Shown here in pieces: positions 37,381 through 48,139 of a DNA stretch of 64,000 nucleotides (the stretch's first letter is position 1; the number at the start of each line of letters is the position of its first letter). The notes under the pieces were generated by a model, which worked only from the letters and a program-made list of their open reading frames with translations, did not search any database and was not told the origin of the DNA. The DNA is taken from the NCBI RefSeq assembly GCF_900258515.1, contig NZ_LT984884.1, forward strand, positions 2,911,696 to 2,975,695, read 5' to 3'. A program made the translations under genes and the position numbers. The DNA is from Lentibacillus sp. Marseille-P4043. Its GTDB lineage: Bacteria; Bacillota; Bacilli; Bacillales; Amphibacillaceae.

Positions 37381-38625
37381 CTATTTTAATGTGAGAAAAC
37401 CTTTTTTAATGAGAGTTGTTGCAGCTTCTTTTAAAGCAATCTTCACATGTTCGTAAGTCAAACCACCTTGTACAAACGCCGTATAGGGAGCTCTTATCGG
37501 TCCGTCGGCTGTTAATTCAAGGCTTGCCCCTTGTATAAATGTTCCAGCTGCCATAATGACATCATCTTCATAACCAGGCATTGGACTTGGGACTGGTGTT
37601 ACAAATGAATTAACCGGTGAGTTCATTTGAATGGTTTGACAGAACGCAATCATTTGCTCCGCACTTTCAAATGTAACCGATTGAATTAAATCAGTTCGCT
37701 CCGCTTGATAGTCTGGCTGTGTTGTATATCCAATTAGCTCTAGAAATCGAGCTGTAAAAACGGCGCCTTTTAATGCTTCCCCAACTACATGCGGAGCCAA
37801 GAAAAACCCTTGGTACATCTCCTGCAACATATGTAATGTGGCTCCAGTTTCTTTCCCCAATCCTGGAGCTGTTAACCGATTGCCACATTGTAAAACAAGC
37901 TCTTTACGACCAACGATATATCCACCAGCCCGAACGATTCCACCACCTGGATTTTTTATTAAAGATCCAGCGATTATGTCTGCTCCAACATGTAATGGTT
38001 CTTTCTCCTCAACGAACTCCCCATAACAGTTATCAACAAACACGATAATTTCGTCATTGATTTCCTTCACAAATTGCACCATTTCTGCGATTTGTTGGAT
38101 TGTAAAGGATGGCCGATCATCATAGCCCTTCGATCGTTGAATACCTACGACCTTTGTTTTTGATGTTATGGATCGACTTGCTTCCACATAATCAATCGAA
38201 CCATCTTGCTTTAGGTCTACTTCCTTATAACCAATTCCAAAATCTTTTAATGACCCTGTATTGTCTCCACGCTTGCCAATAACCGATTCCAACGTATCAT
38301 ACGGTTTACCTGTTAAATAAACTAGTTCTTCCCCAGGTCGAAGCAGTCCAAATAGCGCGGTGGAGATTGCATGTGTTCCGGATACGATTTGCGGTCTTAC
38401 TAATGCTTCCTCTCCACCAAACACCTCCGCATAGACTGCTTCTATAGTTTCCCTACCATCATCATCATAGCCATATCCAGTTGTTGAATGAAAATGACTG
38501 TCACTTACCCGATTATTTTTAAATGCATCAAGTACCCGTTTTTGATTTACTTCGACCGTTTTACTAATTTGTATATGTTTATTTTTACAATCTTTTTCTG
38601 CTTGCTGTGCGTATTGTTCAATCAT
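37381..38625 (-). CDS. ynbB: PLP-dependent lyase family protein YnbB (aluminium-resistance family)
   Basis: A 414-residue fold-type I PLP enzyme of the YnbB/aluminium-resistance family, related to cystathionine gamma-lyase. The PLP-binding aspartate lies in IIVFVDNCYGEFVEE and the Schiff-base lysine in GSLIKNPGGGIVRAGGYIVG. The substrate is unknown; methionine gamma-lyase-like annotation is common but not proven. It follows hflX by 7 bases, with AAAGGAG before the ATG. The same hflX-ynbB-glnRA order occurs in B. subtilis. Confidence 0.87.
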   Translation of the reverse strand: MIEQYAQQAEKDCKNKHIQISKTVEVNQKRVLDAFKNNRVSDSHFHSTTGYGYDDDGRETIEAVYAEVFGGEEALVRPQIVSGTHAISTALFGLLRPGEELVYLTGKPYDTLESVIGKRGDNTGSLKDFGIGYKEVDLKQDGSIDYVEASRSITSKTKVVGIQRSKGYDDRPSFTIQQIAEMVQFVKEINDEIIVFVDNCYGEFVEEKEPLHVGADIIAGSLIKNPGGGIVRAGGYIVGRKELVLQCGNRLTAPGLGKETGATLHMLQEMYQGFFLAPHVVGEALKGAVFTARFLELIGYTTQPDYQAERTDLIQSVTFESAEQMIAFCQTIQMNSPVNSFVTPVPSPMPGYEDDVIMAAGTFIQGASLELTADGPIRAPYTAFVQGGLTYEHVKIALKEAATTLIKKGFLTLK

Positions 38626-38632
38626 TCGTACA

Positions 38633-39868
38633 TTACTGCTCCTTTAATTGGCTTGTTAATGGATGGTTCTCTTGAATATAGCCCTTCACTTTATATTTCA
38701 TCAGCTCTTCGTCATAAAACCACTCATCCATAATGGTCTCATGCTTAAGGCGCTGAAGTAATTTACCTTGATCAGGATTTAGCGTTGTTTTATACCATTC
38801 CCACTCATCTCTCAGTATCGTTTCCATTCTCCTTAACAATGCTTGAATATTTTCCTGGTCATAAGCGCTGATAAGCATTGCTGGATGATTGGAAGGAATA
38901 AAATCCCCTTCTAGCAGATCCTTTTTATTATAAACTGTTAATGTCGGAATTGTATGCGCATCTAAATCTTGCAATAAATCAAGCACCGTGTCTTGCTGCT
39001 GTTCCTTATCCGGATGTGCCACATCAACAACATGCAAAATAAAATCTGCTTCCGTCACTTCTTCAAGCGTCGATCGGAAAGAGGCAATTAAAGACGTCGG
39101 CAAGTCTTGAAGAAACCCAACGGTATCCGTTAGTAACGCATGGAAACCAGATGGGAATTGAATCTGCCTTGTAAGTGGATCGAGAGTAGCAAATAATTGG
39201 TTTTCCTCAAGTGAATGACTTTTTGTTATCCGATTAAATACAGTCGATTTTCCTGCATTCGTATATCCTACAATCGCAATTTGAAAAACGTGATTTGATT
39301 TCCGGCGTTTACGATATTGTTCACGTTGGCCAACAACAAGTTTTAACCGACGTTTTATATCATAAATTCGTCGTCTAATATGGCGTCTATCCGTTTCAAG
39401 TTTTGTTTCCCCAGGCCCACGTGTACCAATACCTGCACCCAAACGAGACATTGCTATACCTTGCCCGTGTAACCTTGGAAGCATGTATTCCAACTGTGCC
39501 AATTCAACTTGAAGTTTCCCCTCTTTGGTATGAGCACGTTGGGCGAAAATGTCTAAAATCAGCTGGCTCCTGTCAATAATTCGGACACCAAATCGTTCTC
39601 CAAGATTTCGCAATTGTCCAGCTGATAATTCATCATTGGAAATAACTAAATCAATCTCCATCTCAATTATTTCTTCCGCTATTTCTTCCATTTTACCTTC
39701 ACCGATATAGTTGGCAGGATGAATTCGGTTACGATTTTGCGTGATTACTTTTTTCACCGTTCCACCTGCAGTATTACTTAAAGAAACTAATTCATCCAAA
39801 GAAGATTGAAAGCGTTCATCATTTTGTTCTGGCTTTTTTACAGCGATGATTATAATTTGTTCTGGCAT
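38633..39868 (-). CDS. hflX: GTPase HflX
   Basis: A 411-residue ribosome-associated GTPase that can split stalled or dormant 70S ribosomes. The N-terminal HflX domain includes NDELSAGQLRNLGERFGVRIIDR and the glycine-rich GAGIGTRGPGETKLE. The G domain has GYTNAGKST (G1), DTVGF (G3) and NKKD (G4). ATG at 39868 is eight bases after GAGGT and replaces an in-frame TTG three codons upstream. Confidence 0.94.
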   Translation of the reverse strand: MPEQIIIIAVKKPEQNDERFQSSLDELVSLSNTAGGTVKKVITQNRNRIHPANYIGEGKMEEIAEEIIEMEIDLVISNDELSAGQLRNLGERFGVRIIDRSQLILDIFAQRAHTKEGKLQVELAQLEYMLPRLHGQGIAMSRLGAGIGTRGPGETKLETDRRHIRRRIYDIKRRLKLVVGQREQYRKRRKSNHVFQIAIVGYTNAGKSTVFNRITKSHSLEENQLFATLDPLTRQIQFPSGFHALLTDTVGFLQDLPTSLIASFRSTLEEVTEADFILHVVDVAHPDKEQQQDTVLDLLQDLDAHTIPTLTVYNKKDLLEGDFIPSNHPAMLISAYDQENIQALLRRMETILRDEWEWYKTTLNPDQGKLLQRLKHETIMDEWFYDEELMKYKVKGYIQENHPLTSQLKEQ

Positions 39869-39978
39869 GTTGATCAACCTCTTTCACTTACAGCATGCCT
39901 ATATCATAGCAAAGAAAAAAGCACATCACAATTTTATCCAGCATTTACGGATAGTAAATTTCATTTTATAATGAACCA

Positions 39979-40905
39979 CTATAGCTCCTCTGTAAAAGTT
40001 AAATCGCTACCAGTTAATCGGATTAAATCATCTGCTGTGTAGTGGTCTTTGCAAAGCACCCTTACTGCATGCCTACGTATCGAATGTTCAATTACATTTC
40101 TTACATATCGGGCATTTGAAAAATTACGTTCCCCTTCTCGTGTCTTTTTAGATAATTGAGTCTGTAACTTCCATTCAGCTTCTTGCGATAACTGATACTC
40201 CCGTAGTGAAACCATCTGTTTAGCGATATTCATAAGCTGGTCAACATCATAGTCCTGGAAGTCCAAAATGAAGGGAAATCTGGATTTAAGCCCTGGATTA
40301 AGCAATAAGAATCGCTCCATCTCATATGGATATCCTGCCAAAATTAAAACAAAGTCGTTATGATTATCCTCCATGTGTTTAACCAATGTATCGATTGCTT
40401 CCTTGCCAAAATCCTTTTCCCCACCACGGGCTAACGAATAAGCCTCATCAATAAATAGCATTCCACCCATAGATTTTTGGATAATAGACCGGGTTTTTTG
40501 AGCGGTTTGCCCAATATATTCACCCACCAAATCAGCCCGCTCAGCTTCAATAAATTGCCCTTTTGACAATAACCCCATTTCAAAGTATAACTTAGCGATC
40601 TTTCTGGCAACTGTTGTTTTTCCAGTTCCTGGGTTTCCTTTAAACAACATATGCAGCACCTGTTTTGTGCAGGTCAACCCCATTTGCTTTCGCCTCTCAT
40701 TGATTACAATCGTGGCATATATTTCTTTAATGGTTTTTTTTAATTTTTCCATTCCAATGAAGGATGAGAATTCCTGATCAATATGTGTAAACGGGCCATT
40801 TTCAACACGATTTATTTCTGTGCTATTTTCAATTTTTATGGCCTTTTTATCGTTGAACACAATATTAATTTGCCCATTTTTATTGCGTACCATTTGCGTT
40901 TCCAC
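39979..40905 (-). CDS. spoVK: Stage V sporulation protein K, AAA ATPase
   Basis: A 308-residue AAA+ protein of the CbxX/CfxQ class. Walker A GNPGTGKTT, Walker B GGMLFIDEAYSL and a sensor region with RFPFILDFQDYD are present. SpoVK is needed for spore maturation in the mother cell in B. subtilis. The start is GTG at 40905, seven bases after GGAG. Position between hflX and hfq matches B. subtilis. Confidence 0.93.
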   Translation of the reverse strand: METQMVRNKNGQINIVFNDKKAIKIENSTEINRVENGPFTHIDQEFSSFIGMEKLKKTIKEIYATIVINERRKQMGLTCTKQVLHMLFKGNPGTGKTTVARKIAKLYFEMGLLSKGQFIEAERADLVGEYIGQTAQKTRSIIQKSMGGMLFIDEAYSLARGGEKDFGKEAIDTLVKHMEDNHNDFVLILAGYPYEMERFLLLNPGLKSRFPFILDFQDYDVDQLMNIAKQMVSLREYQLSQEAEWKLQTQLSKKTREGERNFSNARYVRNVIEHSIRRHAVRVLCKDHYTADDLIRLTGSDLTFTEEL

Positions 40906-41013
40906 TTCATCACTCCTTCGTCACTTTAGTATACGCGTATCGTAAAATAGGTGTGACAAACGCCCATAACAGAAGTTAGAAATTAGAAGTGATATCGGTT
41001 CAAAATCACGCAA

Positions 41014-41039
41014 AACGGACACCCTGGAGAGTGTCCGTT
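41014..41039 (-). terminator. Terminator after hfq
   Basis: AACGGACAC pairs with GTGTCCGTT around CTCCAGGG-type loop on the minus strand and is followed by TTTT, 8 bases past the hfq stop. Confidence 0.85.
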
Positions 41040-41047
41040 AAACTTTT

Positions 41048-41272
41048 TTATTCTTTTTCTAGTGCCACGTTTTTAACAGGTGCAAATGTTGAAATGGCGT
41101 GTTTAAATATAAGTTGTTGCTTTCCGTCTGTTTCAAATAATACAGTAAAGTTATCGAAGGCCTTCACAATCCCTCGCAGCTGGAATCCATTTGTTAAAAA
41201 TATGGTGACCGAAATGTGATCCTTTCTAAGTTGATTTAAAAAATTATCCTGAATGTTTACTGATTGTGCCAT
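41048..41272 (-). CDS. hfq: RNA chaperone Hfq
   Basis: A 74-residue Sm-like protein that forms hexamers and binds small RNAs. Sm1 ([34 protein letters not shown]) and Sm2 ([12 protein letters not shown], with the KHA variant of YKHA) are visible. GGAGG precedes the ATG. It follows miaA, as in B. subtilis and many bacteria. Confidence 0.96.
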   Translation of the reverse strand: MAQSVNIQDNFLNQLRKDHISVTIFLTNGFQLRGIVKAFDNFTVLFETDGKQQLIFKHAISTFAPVKNVALEKE

Positions 41273-41310
41273 CGCATTTCCTCCTCTTTCTATCTGTATA
41301 TATACTATTT

Positions 41311-42243
41311 CTACTTTTCTTCTAAGATTCCTGCTAAATCATTTAAAATAGTTCGAAATTTTTCATCAATTGAGTCTGGTGTAACAGTATACCAATGTAC
41401 ATTCATTTTATTTTTAAACCATGTATACTGTCGTTTGGCAAACCTTCTGGAATTACGTTTTAAAACATCGATTGAAGCTTCAAGACTTTGTTCCCCTTTT
41501 AAATAAGGAATAAACTCTTTATATCCAATTCCTCGCATTGACTGCTCATTTTCAAATCCTAAGGAATATAAATTTTTAACCTCCTCTAACAGTCCCTGTT
41601 CCATCATTCTATCAACTCGTTCATTGATACGATGATACAATAATTGCCGCTCCATCTCTAATCCTATAAAAACAGGATTAAAAGGTGATTGTCCCTGCTC
41701 TCGCGTATTTCCTGACATTGTCTTCCCGGTTGTTTCATAGATTTCAATTGCCCGTATCAACCGGCGATGATTATTAGGATGTATTTTTTTAGCTTGTTCT
41801 GGATCAACTTTCTTTAAGTAATTGTGCAGCGTATATGGACCTTCCGTTTGAATAACTTTTTCCAATTGCTCGGTAAGTTGCTTGTCTCTTCTTTGTTCGG
41901 AAAAATTGTAGTTGTATAAGGCTGCTTGGATGTACAGACCGCTTCCGCCTGCTATAATTGGCAAGTGACTGTTTCCTGAAATCTGATCGATATACTGCTG
42001 AACATATGTCTGATAGTCAGCGACAGAGAAAGCTTCATCTGGCTTCTTAATGTCTAACATATAATGGGGGATTCCCTGCATTTGTGTATTCGTTATTTTC
42101 GCAGTCCCAATATCCATTCCCTGGTAAACTTGCATAGAATCCCCGCTAATCACTTCTCCATGAAAGGATTTAGCGATTTCAATACTCAATTTTGTCTTCC
42201 CAACTGCAGTAGGACCAACCACTGCAACAACATTTTGTTTCAT
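41311..42243 (-). CDS. miaA: tRNA dimethylallyltransferase MiaA
   Basis: A 310-residue enzyme that adds an isopentenyl group to A37 of tRNAs reading UNN codons. P-loop [15 protein letters not shown] at the N terminus, [16 protein letters not shown] with the catalytic aspartate, and [15 protein letters not shown] are family hallmarks. The second ATG (42243) is better placed relative to AGGGG than the first. MiaB, which acts next on the same base, is encoded at 48571-50139. Confidence 0.95.
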   Translation of the reverse strand: MKQNVVAVVGPTAVGKTKLSIEIAKSFHGEVISGDSMQVYQGMDIGTAKITNTQMQGIPHYMLDIKKPDEAFSVADYQTYVQQYIDQISGNSHLPIIAGGSGLYIQAALYNYNFSEQRRDKQLTEQLEKVIQTEGPYTLHNYLKKVDPEQAKKIHPNNHRRLIRAIEIYETTGKTMSGNTREQGQSPFNPVFIGLEMERQLLYHRINERVDRMMEQGLLEEVKNLYSLGFENEQSMRGIGYKEFIPYLKGEQSLEASIDVLKRNSRRFAKRQYTWFKNKMNVHWYTVTPDSIDEKFRTILNDLAGILEEK

Positions 42244-42266
42244 CCTCATTCCCCTATGTTATCCGA

Positions 42267-42716
42267 TTATTCGTATGCTTGAAGTGCCTGAAGCATCCAA
42301 ACGTATTTCTCTAATTTCGCTTGTAAGCCGATCATGAGATCACTTGTTGGCTCGTCTTTGTTTTCTTCAGCTAAAGGTAATCCTTCTTTTTTAATTTCAT
42401 CAATTAATTGCTCGTAATCATGACGCAATTGTGCAATGATCTCATTTTCTTTATCATCTGCAGTTGCTTCTTCAAGTGTAGCTTCTTTCAAATATTTGCT
42501 CATTGTTGCCAAAGGTTTCCCATTAATCATTAGAATACGCTCAGCAATTTCATCTAGATCATCCGCTACTACACCATACATTTCTTCAAACTGAGCGTGT
42601 AATTGAAAGAAATGCCTTCCTTGAACATACCAATGATACCGATGCAATTTTACATACATGACAAAATAATTGGACAGTAATTGATTTAAAAAATTAATTA
42701 AACGCTGATTATCCAC
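42267..42716 (-). CDS. dps: Dps-family ferritin-like protein
   Basis: A 149-residue Dps/MrgA-type protein that oxidises and stores iron and may shield DNA. Ferroxidase residues are in KLHRYHWYVQG, FFQLHAQFEEMY and DDLDEIAERI. The GTG at 42716 is preferred (AGGTG six bases before it) over a GTG three codons upstream. It lies between mutL and miaA. I see no PerR box in the short upstream gap, so it may be read from mutL or from a promoter inside it. Confidence 0.9.
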   Translation of the reverse strand: MDNQRLINFLNQLLSNYFVMYVKLHRYHWYVQGRHFFQLHAQFEEMYGVVADDLDEIAERILMINGKPLATMSKYLKEATLEEATADDKENEIIAQLRHDYEQLIDEIKKEGLPLAEENKDEPTSDLMIGLQAKLEKYVWMLQALQAYE

Positions 42717-42773
42717 AAAACACACCTCGCATTTTCCACTAGCTTAGACGAGATCTATTCTGTTTATACATCA

Positions 42774-44639
42774 TTACATAACCCGTTTGAACATTTTTTC
42801 CAGTTCGTAAGAGGAAAAATGAACAATTATTGGTCTGCCATGCGGGCATGTGAATGGATCTGTTGTTGAACGCAAGTCTTCTAATAGGCGAAACATATCA
42901 TCTTGATTCAAGTAATGGTTTGCTTTAATCGATCGTTTACACGACATTAGGATGGCCGCATCTTCTCGAATGGCTTCAATATTAATTTTTTCCTCATTCA
43001 TAATTTGTCCGATCATCTCACGAATAACTTCTTCTTCAAAACCTCGTGGAAACCAATTTGGGTGGGAGCGGATAATATAGCTCTGATTACCAAATGGTTC
43101 AAAAAACAAGCCCACTTTCTCCAGGTCTTCTTTGTATTGTTCAATAAAGATAGCTTCCTGCTTGGAGAAATCAAATGTTAACGGAATTAATAATGCTTGC
43201 GATTCATTCGTTGTTTTTCCCAATTTCTCTTTAAAAAACTCATATTTAATTCGTTCCTGTGCCGCATGCTGATCAATCATATATAGCCCATTTTCATTCT
43301 GTGCCATAATATACGTCCCTTGTAATTGTCCGATCGGGTACATTGTAGGTACACGTTCTCGCCCTACTTTAACTGGTGGCTCTTGAATTGTAAATTCCTC
43401 TTCTTCAGCTGGTTGAGCAAGTGATTGATCTGTTTCTTGCTGTTGATCAAAATTCACGTCTTGATAAAAATCCAACTCTGATTCTGGTACACCTTTATCA
43501 AAACTAGTGGCAAGTGGCATCTGCGTTTCACTTACCTGTTTTTCCAAATTCCAATCCATTGTCGATTCAGATTTTGGCACATCATCAAATGTTATCGTGC
43601 TTTGTATAGATTTTGGTGGTTGTTGTTTTTCCTTCCGTTCTAATTCAGGAATTAACGTTGTCTTCCGGAATGTCGCTTGAATGGTTTCTTCAATTGAAGT
43701 AAATAATTCTTTATCCTTACTAAACCGAACTTCAAGTTTTGCTGGATGAACATTTACATCAACTAGGATCGGATCCATATTGATCGAAAGTACGACAATC
43801 GGTTGGCGGCCGATAGGTAACAACGTATGATATCCTCTAATGATGGCTTTTGATAGTGGGATACTTTTAATATAGCGTCCATTAATAATCGTTGAAATAT
43901 AGGACCGTGACGCACGCGTAACTTCGGGCTTGGCAATATAACCCTCAATGGTAAAATCAAGTGTTTCATGCTTAATTGGTAACATTTTTTTCGCCACACT
44001 CATCCCGTATACATGGGCGATAACCTGCAGAAGATCCCCGTTTCCAGTTGTTTTAAAAAGCTGCTTGCCATTATGGGTAGCTTCAAACCTTATCGATGGA
44101 TGTGACAATGCTAAACGATTTAGTAAATCAGTAATATGGCCGAGTTCCGTATGAATTGTTTTCATGTATTTTAACCGGGCGGGCGTATTAAAAAATAAAT
44201 CCTCAACAACGATTTCCGATCCTTTCCGGGCATCGCTCTTTCGTTTATCGGTAACGTTACCACCTTCGATTTCTAGTATTGTACCTGCTGCATCACCCTG
44301 TGACGTTTTCACGGACAGTCGACTGACCGCTGCAATACTAGCTAGTGCCTCACCACGAAAACCAAGTGTTTTGATATGGAATAAATCTGATTCATTTTTA
44401 ATTTTGCTTGTGGCATGACGTAAAAAAGCTGTCTCACAATCCTGTTCTGACATTCCATCCCCGTCATCGGTGATTTTAATTTGCTGTAATCCGGCTTCTT
44501 GAATTTCTACTTTTATCCATGTACTATTCGCGTCAATACTATTTTCAATTAGCTCTTTTACGACAGATGCTGGTCGTTCTACTACTTCCCCAGCTGCTAT
44601 TTTGTTTGCTAGCGCATCAGGCATTTGAGTTATCTTCAT
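42774..44639 (-). CDS. mutL: DNA mismatch repair protein MutL
   Basis: A 621-residue MutL. The GHKL ATPase motifs [17 protein letters not shown] and [11 protein letters not shown] are in the first 110 residues. The C-terminal endonuclease motif [12 protein letters not shown] fits DQHA(X)2E(X)4E, so this MutL nicks DNA itself, as in bacteria without MutH. A proline/acidic linker lies at about 345-430. It follows mutS by 46 bases. Confidence 0.96.
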   Translation of the reverse strand: MKITQMPDALANKIAAGEVVERPASVVKELIENSIDANSTWIKVEIQEAGLQQIKITDDGDGMSEQDCETAFLRHATSKIKNESDLFHIKTLGFRGEALASIAAVSRLSVKTSQGDAAGTILEIEGGNVTDKRKSDARKGSEIVVEDLFFNTPARLKYMKTIHTELGHITDLLNRLALSHPSIRFEATHNGKQLFKTTGNGDLLQVIAHVYGMSVAKKMLPIKHETLDFTIEGYIAKPEVTRASRSYISTIINGRYIKSIPLSKAIIRGYHTLLPIGRQPIVVLSINMDPILVDVNVHPAKLEVRFSKDKELFTSIEETIQATFRKTTLIPELERKEKQQPPKSIQSTITFDDVPKSESTMDWNLEKQVSETQMPLATSFDKGVPESELDFYQDVNFDQQQETDQSLAQPAEEEEFTIQEPPVKVGRERVPTMYPIGQLQGTYIMAQNENGLYMIDQHAAQERIKYEFFKEKLGKTTNESQALLIPLTFDFSKQEAIFIEQYKEDLEKVGLFFEPFGNQSYIIRSHPNWFPRGFEEEVIREMIGQIMNEEKINIEAIREDAAILMSCKRSIKANHYLNQDDMFRLLEDLRSTTDPFTCPHGRPIIVHFSSYELEKMFKRVM

Positions 44640-44685
44640 ACTACCTATCCTTTCTCAAGCATTCCAAACTCCGTAATCCTCCACT

Positions 44686-47265
44686 TTAGTTTTGCTTCGT
44701 TAGCTTTTGCAATCGGTATAATTCATTCATAGCATCTAATGGTGTCATATCAAACAAATCTAGATTTGCTAATGCTTGCTCTACGGCAGAATCCTGCTTT
44801 TCTATGTCTTTCTTTTTCGCAGGCTGATTTTCTTCAACAAAAAATGATAATTGATTGGAATCATGAATTTTTGCCGTTTGTTCCCCTTGATCAACATCCT
44901 CAAATTCACGCAGTATCATACTTGCTCGATTAATTAATGCTTCAGGTAAATTGGCAAGTTTTGCGACATGAATTCCATAACTCTCGTCTGCTGCCCCATC
45001 CATTATCTGGTGAAGAAACACGACATTTCCTTCATGTTCTTCTGCTCGCACATGAATATTTTTTAACTTATCCAAGGAATCTTCCAACGCTGTTAATTCA
45101 TGATAATGGGTGGAGAAAAGGGTTTTCGCATGAATATTGTTGTGAATATACTCTACGATAGCTTGGGCTAATGCCATACCATCATAAGTGCTTGTACCCC
45201 GCCCAATTTCATCTAATAAGATTAAGCTTTTATCAGTTGCATTTGCAATGGCATGATTCGCTTCAAGCATTTCAACCATAAAAGTACTTTGACCGGAGAC
45301 TAAATCATCCGCCGCTCCAATCCTAGTAAAGATTTGATCGAAAATAATCAAATCAGCTTCATCACATGGTACAAAACAGCCAATTTGTCCCATGATAACA
45401 GTTAATGCCAGTTGTCGCATAAACGTACTTTTTCCGGACATATTTGGTCCCGTTATAAGAAGTACTTCTGTTTCCTTATCAAGTTTAATATTATTTGGTA
45501 CAAATGAGCCATCTTTCATGACCTGTTCCACTACCGGATGCCGGCCATTATTTATCGACAGGTTATTTTCAACAAACCGCGGACGTTTATAATTATTTTC
45601 CTCACTAACGGTTGCAAATGCTTGTAATACATCAATTCGACTAACAACATCTGCCAATTCTTGTAATACAGGGATTTGTTCTTTTAATTGTTCACGAATT
45701 TCAATAAACAAATTATATTCCAGTTCAACACTTTTTTCTTCCGCTTCCAGGATAAGCTGCTCCTTTTCCTTTAATTCAGGTGTAATGTAGCGCTCTGCGT
45801 TTGTTAAGGTTTGTTTACGCTCATATCTTCCCTCAGGCAATAAATGTAAGTTAGCTTTTGTAACTTCAATATAATAGCCAAACACTCGATTATAGCCAAT
45901 TTTTAACGATTTGATGTTTGTTTCCTGCTTTTCCTTTTGTTCTAATTCAGCAATCCACTTTTTCCCATTCCGTGATGCATCACGATACGTATCTAACATT
46001 TCGTTATAACCATCTTTAATGATGCCACCCTCTTTGATTGAAATAGGCGGATCATCTACTAAACTACCTTCCAGCATGGTGACAATTTGCTCTGGCCAAC
46101 GAATGGCGTTACATAATTCCTTGATCTGTGGTTGTGGAAATTGTTGTAAAATAGTTTGTAATTCAGGGATTTTATTAAGTGATTGCTTAAGTTGAATTAA
46201 ATCACGTGCATTCACATTTCCATAGGCGATTCTTCCTGCTAATCGTTCTAAGTCATAAACGGACTTTAATGATTCCCGTAATGAATCACGTTCCATAAAT
46301 CCTTGATAAAATCCATCAACAATCTCAAGGCGCTCATCTATAAGATGCTGATTAATCAATGGACGTTCCAACCATTTCTTTAATAGTCTCGATCCCATTG
46401 CTGTAACTGTTCGATCTAATACCCACAACAGGCTTCCATGTTTCCCTTTTTTAATAATTGTTTCCGTTAATTCCAGATTGCGTTTGGAGTACATATCCAA
46501 TGACAAATAATCGTTTAGCTCGATCACTTTGGCAGGCTGTAAATGATCAAGTGAACGTTTCTGTGTGTGCTGGATATAATTTAACAGCCGACTGAACGCC
46601 TTCATCAAACGCTCATCATTTAAATCATCACATAGGTTGCGATATTCCCCGTTAAAAGTGATCTCATCCTGAAAAGATAATGTTACATTTAGTTTTGCTT
46701 GTAAATCGTGCTGCCAATTCCCGGGGAGATTAGACGAAATAACAATCTCTTTAATTGGTTGGTTATATAATTCGTGAATAACCGCTTCCCATCCATGTGT
46801 AACCATTGCCAACCGGTTTTCGCCAGTAGATAAATCATTATAGACAATGACGAATGTACCATCCTGAAAATGGGATAGACTAGCAATATAGTTATTTTCC
46901 CGTTCACTCAGCATGTTCGTCTCCATAACTGTTCCGGGTGTTATTAACTGCACAACTTCCCGTTTCACTACACCTTTAGCAGCTTTCGGATCTTCCACTT
47001 GCTCACATATTGCTACCTTATAACCTTTCTCAATTAAATTTTTTATGTAATTATCCGCTGAATGATAGGGTACACCGCACATTGGAATTGGCTCTTTCTG
47101 TCCCGCATCCCGTTTTGTTAGCGTAATCTCAAGCTCCCTTGCAGCCTTTGTTGCATCATCAAAAAACATTTCATAAAAATCACCTAGCCGGAAAAACAAA
47201 AAAGCATCCTTATGCTCAGCCTTGATTTGTAAATATTGTTCCATCATTGGTGTATATTTTGCCAT
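44686..47265 (-). CDS. mutS: DNA mismatch repair protein MutS
   Basis: An 859-residue mismatch-recognition ATPase. The mismatch-wedge motif GDFYEMFFDDA is near residue 30; Walker A GPNMSGKST and the DEIGRGTSTYDG block are in the C-terminal ATPase. The second of two ATGs (47265) has the better distance from GGAGG. A QxSFF-type clamp motif (QLSFFVEE) near residue 800 is the likely DnaN-binding peptide. Confidence 0.96.
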   Translation of the reverse strand: MAKYTPMMEQYLQIKAEHKDAFLFFRLGDFYEMFFDDATKAARELEITLTKRDAGQKEPIPMCGVPYHSADNYIKNLIEKGYKVAICEQVEDPKAAKGVVKREVVQLITPGTVMETNMLSERENNYIASLSHFQDGTFVIVYNDLSTGENRLAMVTHGWEAVIHELYNQPIKEIVISSNLPGNWQHDLQAKLNVTLSFQDEITFNGEYRNLCDDLNDERLMKAFSRLLNYIQHTQKRSLDHLQPAKVIELNDYLSLDMYSKRNLELTETIIKKGKHGSLLWVLDRTVTAMGSRLLKKWLERPLINQHLIDERLEIVDGFYQGFMERDSLRESLKSVYDLERLAGRIAYGNVNARDLIQLKQSLNKIPELQTILQQFPQPQIKELCNAIRWPEQIVTMLEGSLVDDPPISIKEGGIIKDGYNEMLDTYRDASRNGKKWIAELEQKEKQETNIKSLKIGYNRVFGYYIEVTKANLHLLPEGRYERKQTLTNAERYITPELKEKEQLILEAEEKSVELEYNLFIEIREQLKEQIPVLQELADVVSRIDVLQAFATVSEENNYKRPRFVENNLSINNGRHPVVEQVMKDGSFVPNNIKLDKETEVLLITGPNMSGKSTFMRQLALTVIMGQIGCFVPCDEADLIIFDQIFTRIGAADDLVSGQSTFMVEMLEANHAIANATDKSLILLDEIGRGTSTYDGMALAQAIVEYIHNNIHAKTLFSTHYHELTALEDSLDKLKNIHVRAEEHEGNVVFLHQIMDGAADESYGIHVAKLANLPEALINRASMILREFEDVDQGEQTAKIHDSNQLSFFVEENQPAKKKDIEKQDSAVEQALANLDLFDMTPLDAMNELYRLQKLTKQN

Positions 47266-47354
47266 CATTAATCCTCCAAAAACCGAATATATATTGTTCC
47301 ATTATAGCATAAATTGCAAGTTTGAAGCGACTGGATAACATGCACCGGGTTATA

Positions 47355-47371
47355 AGAGATTGTTCAAAAAG
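47355..47371 (+). repeat. Solo end of the MITE-like repeat
   Basis: AGAGATTGTTCAAAAAG matches the 17-base end AGAGGTTGTTCAAAAAG of the dispersed repeat with one change. No second end is found nearby, and the cotE terminator begins directly after it. Confidence 0.45.
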
Positions 47372-47376
47372 AAAAA

Positions 47377-47407
47377 ACTTACGAGAGAATTTATCCCTCG
47401 TAAGTTA
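47377..47407 (-). terminator. Terminator after cotE
   Basis: AACTTACGAGGG pairs with CTCTCGTAAGTT on the minus strand, followed by TTTTT; it directly abuts the cotE stop. Confidence 0.85.
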
Positions 47408-47408
47408 T

Positions 47409-47981
47409 CTAGTCTTTACTACTACTGCTTTCGTTTAGGAAATCAGGATTCACATCACTAAGTTCATCATCCGTAATATCAAAACCCCAATCATCGTCAT
47501 CATCATAATCGTGCCCTTTTGGACTTACTCGAACGTTGACTTTTGTTTCGCCAATGATTTGCACAACAAATTCACGCTCAATTTCAACAACGATTTTGTG
47601 ACCTTGATTCGCAATTTTGCATTCTAAACAGTTAGGCTGTTGTACCACTTTGCAAATTACATCATAGTCATCGTTTAAACAGTTGTCATCCTTAACAGAT
47701 AACGGAATATAATCACAGTAAGTTACTCGCTCTGTCACGACTTCTGTTTTTGTATTATCATTGTACGAATACCAAATGTTAATATCGTAGCTACCATTTA
47801 CCTCAACCGTATCCTCCGATTTTTTCTTGGCATTATACAAATGATTGATGACCCAACAACCGAGTATGCTTGATGGCCTATGTGATGGTGTTACAGAATG
47901 CGTTGCTTGCGTGAATTTACGTCCCTTTCCACAAACGGCTTTCGTAATGATTTCTCTATATTCTTGATCAAGAAAACTCAT
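47409..47981 (-). CDS. cotE: Outer spore coat morphogenetic protein CotE
   Basis: A 190-residue protein with the CotE pattern: [21 protein letters not shown] near the N terminus, ILGCWVINH, and an acidic tail rich in aspartate ([18 protein letters not shown]). CotE assembles the outer spore coat in the mother cell. AAAGGAGG precedes the ATG. Its place between mutS and ricA matches B. subtilis and is strong evidence for sporulation. Confidence 0.95.
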   Translation of the reverse strand: MSFLDQEYREIITKAVCGKGRKFTQATHSVTPSHRPSSILGCWVINHLYNAKKKSEDTVEVNGSYDINIWYSYNDNTKTEVVTERVTYCDYIPLSVKDDNCLNDDYDVICKVVQQPNCLECKIANQGHKIVVEIEREFVVQIIGETKVNVRVSPKGHDYDDDDDWGFDITDDELSDVNPDFLNESSSSKD

Positions 47982-48098
47982 AATTACGTATACCTCCTTT
48001 TTCTCATAGTCATTTTATGCAAGACAAATACCTAAAGTGCATAACTGATTCTATGAAAGCAAAAAGAACGGTACAACGGGGAAAGGTTATGAACAAAA

Positions 48099-48132
48099 AT
48101 TCCAAGCGAGTGTGACTGCAACTCGCTTGGAT
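48099..48132 (-). terminator. Terminator after ricA
   Basis: ATCCAAGCGAGT pairs with ACTCGCTTGGA around a 9-base loop, then TTTTT on the minus strand, 7 bases past the ricA stop. Confidence 0.85.
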
Positions 48133-48139
48133 TTCTAAT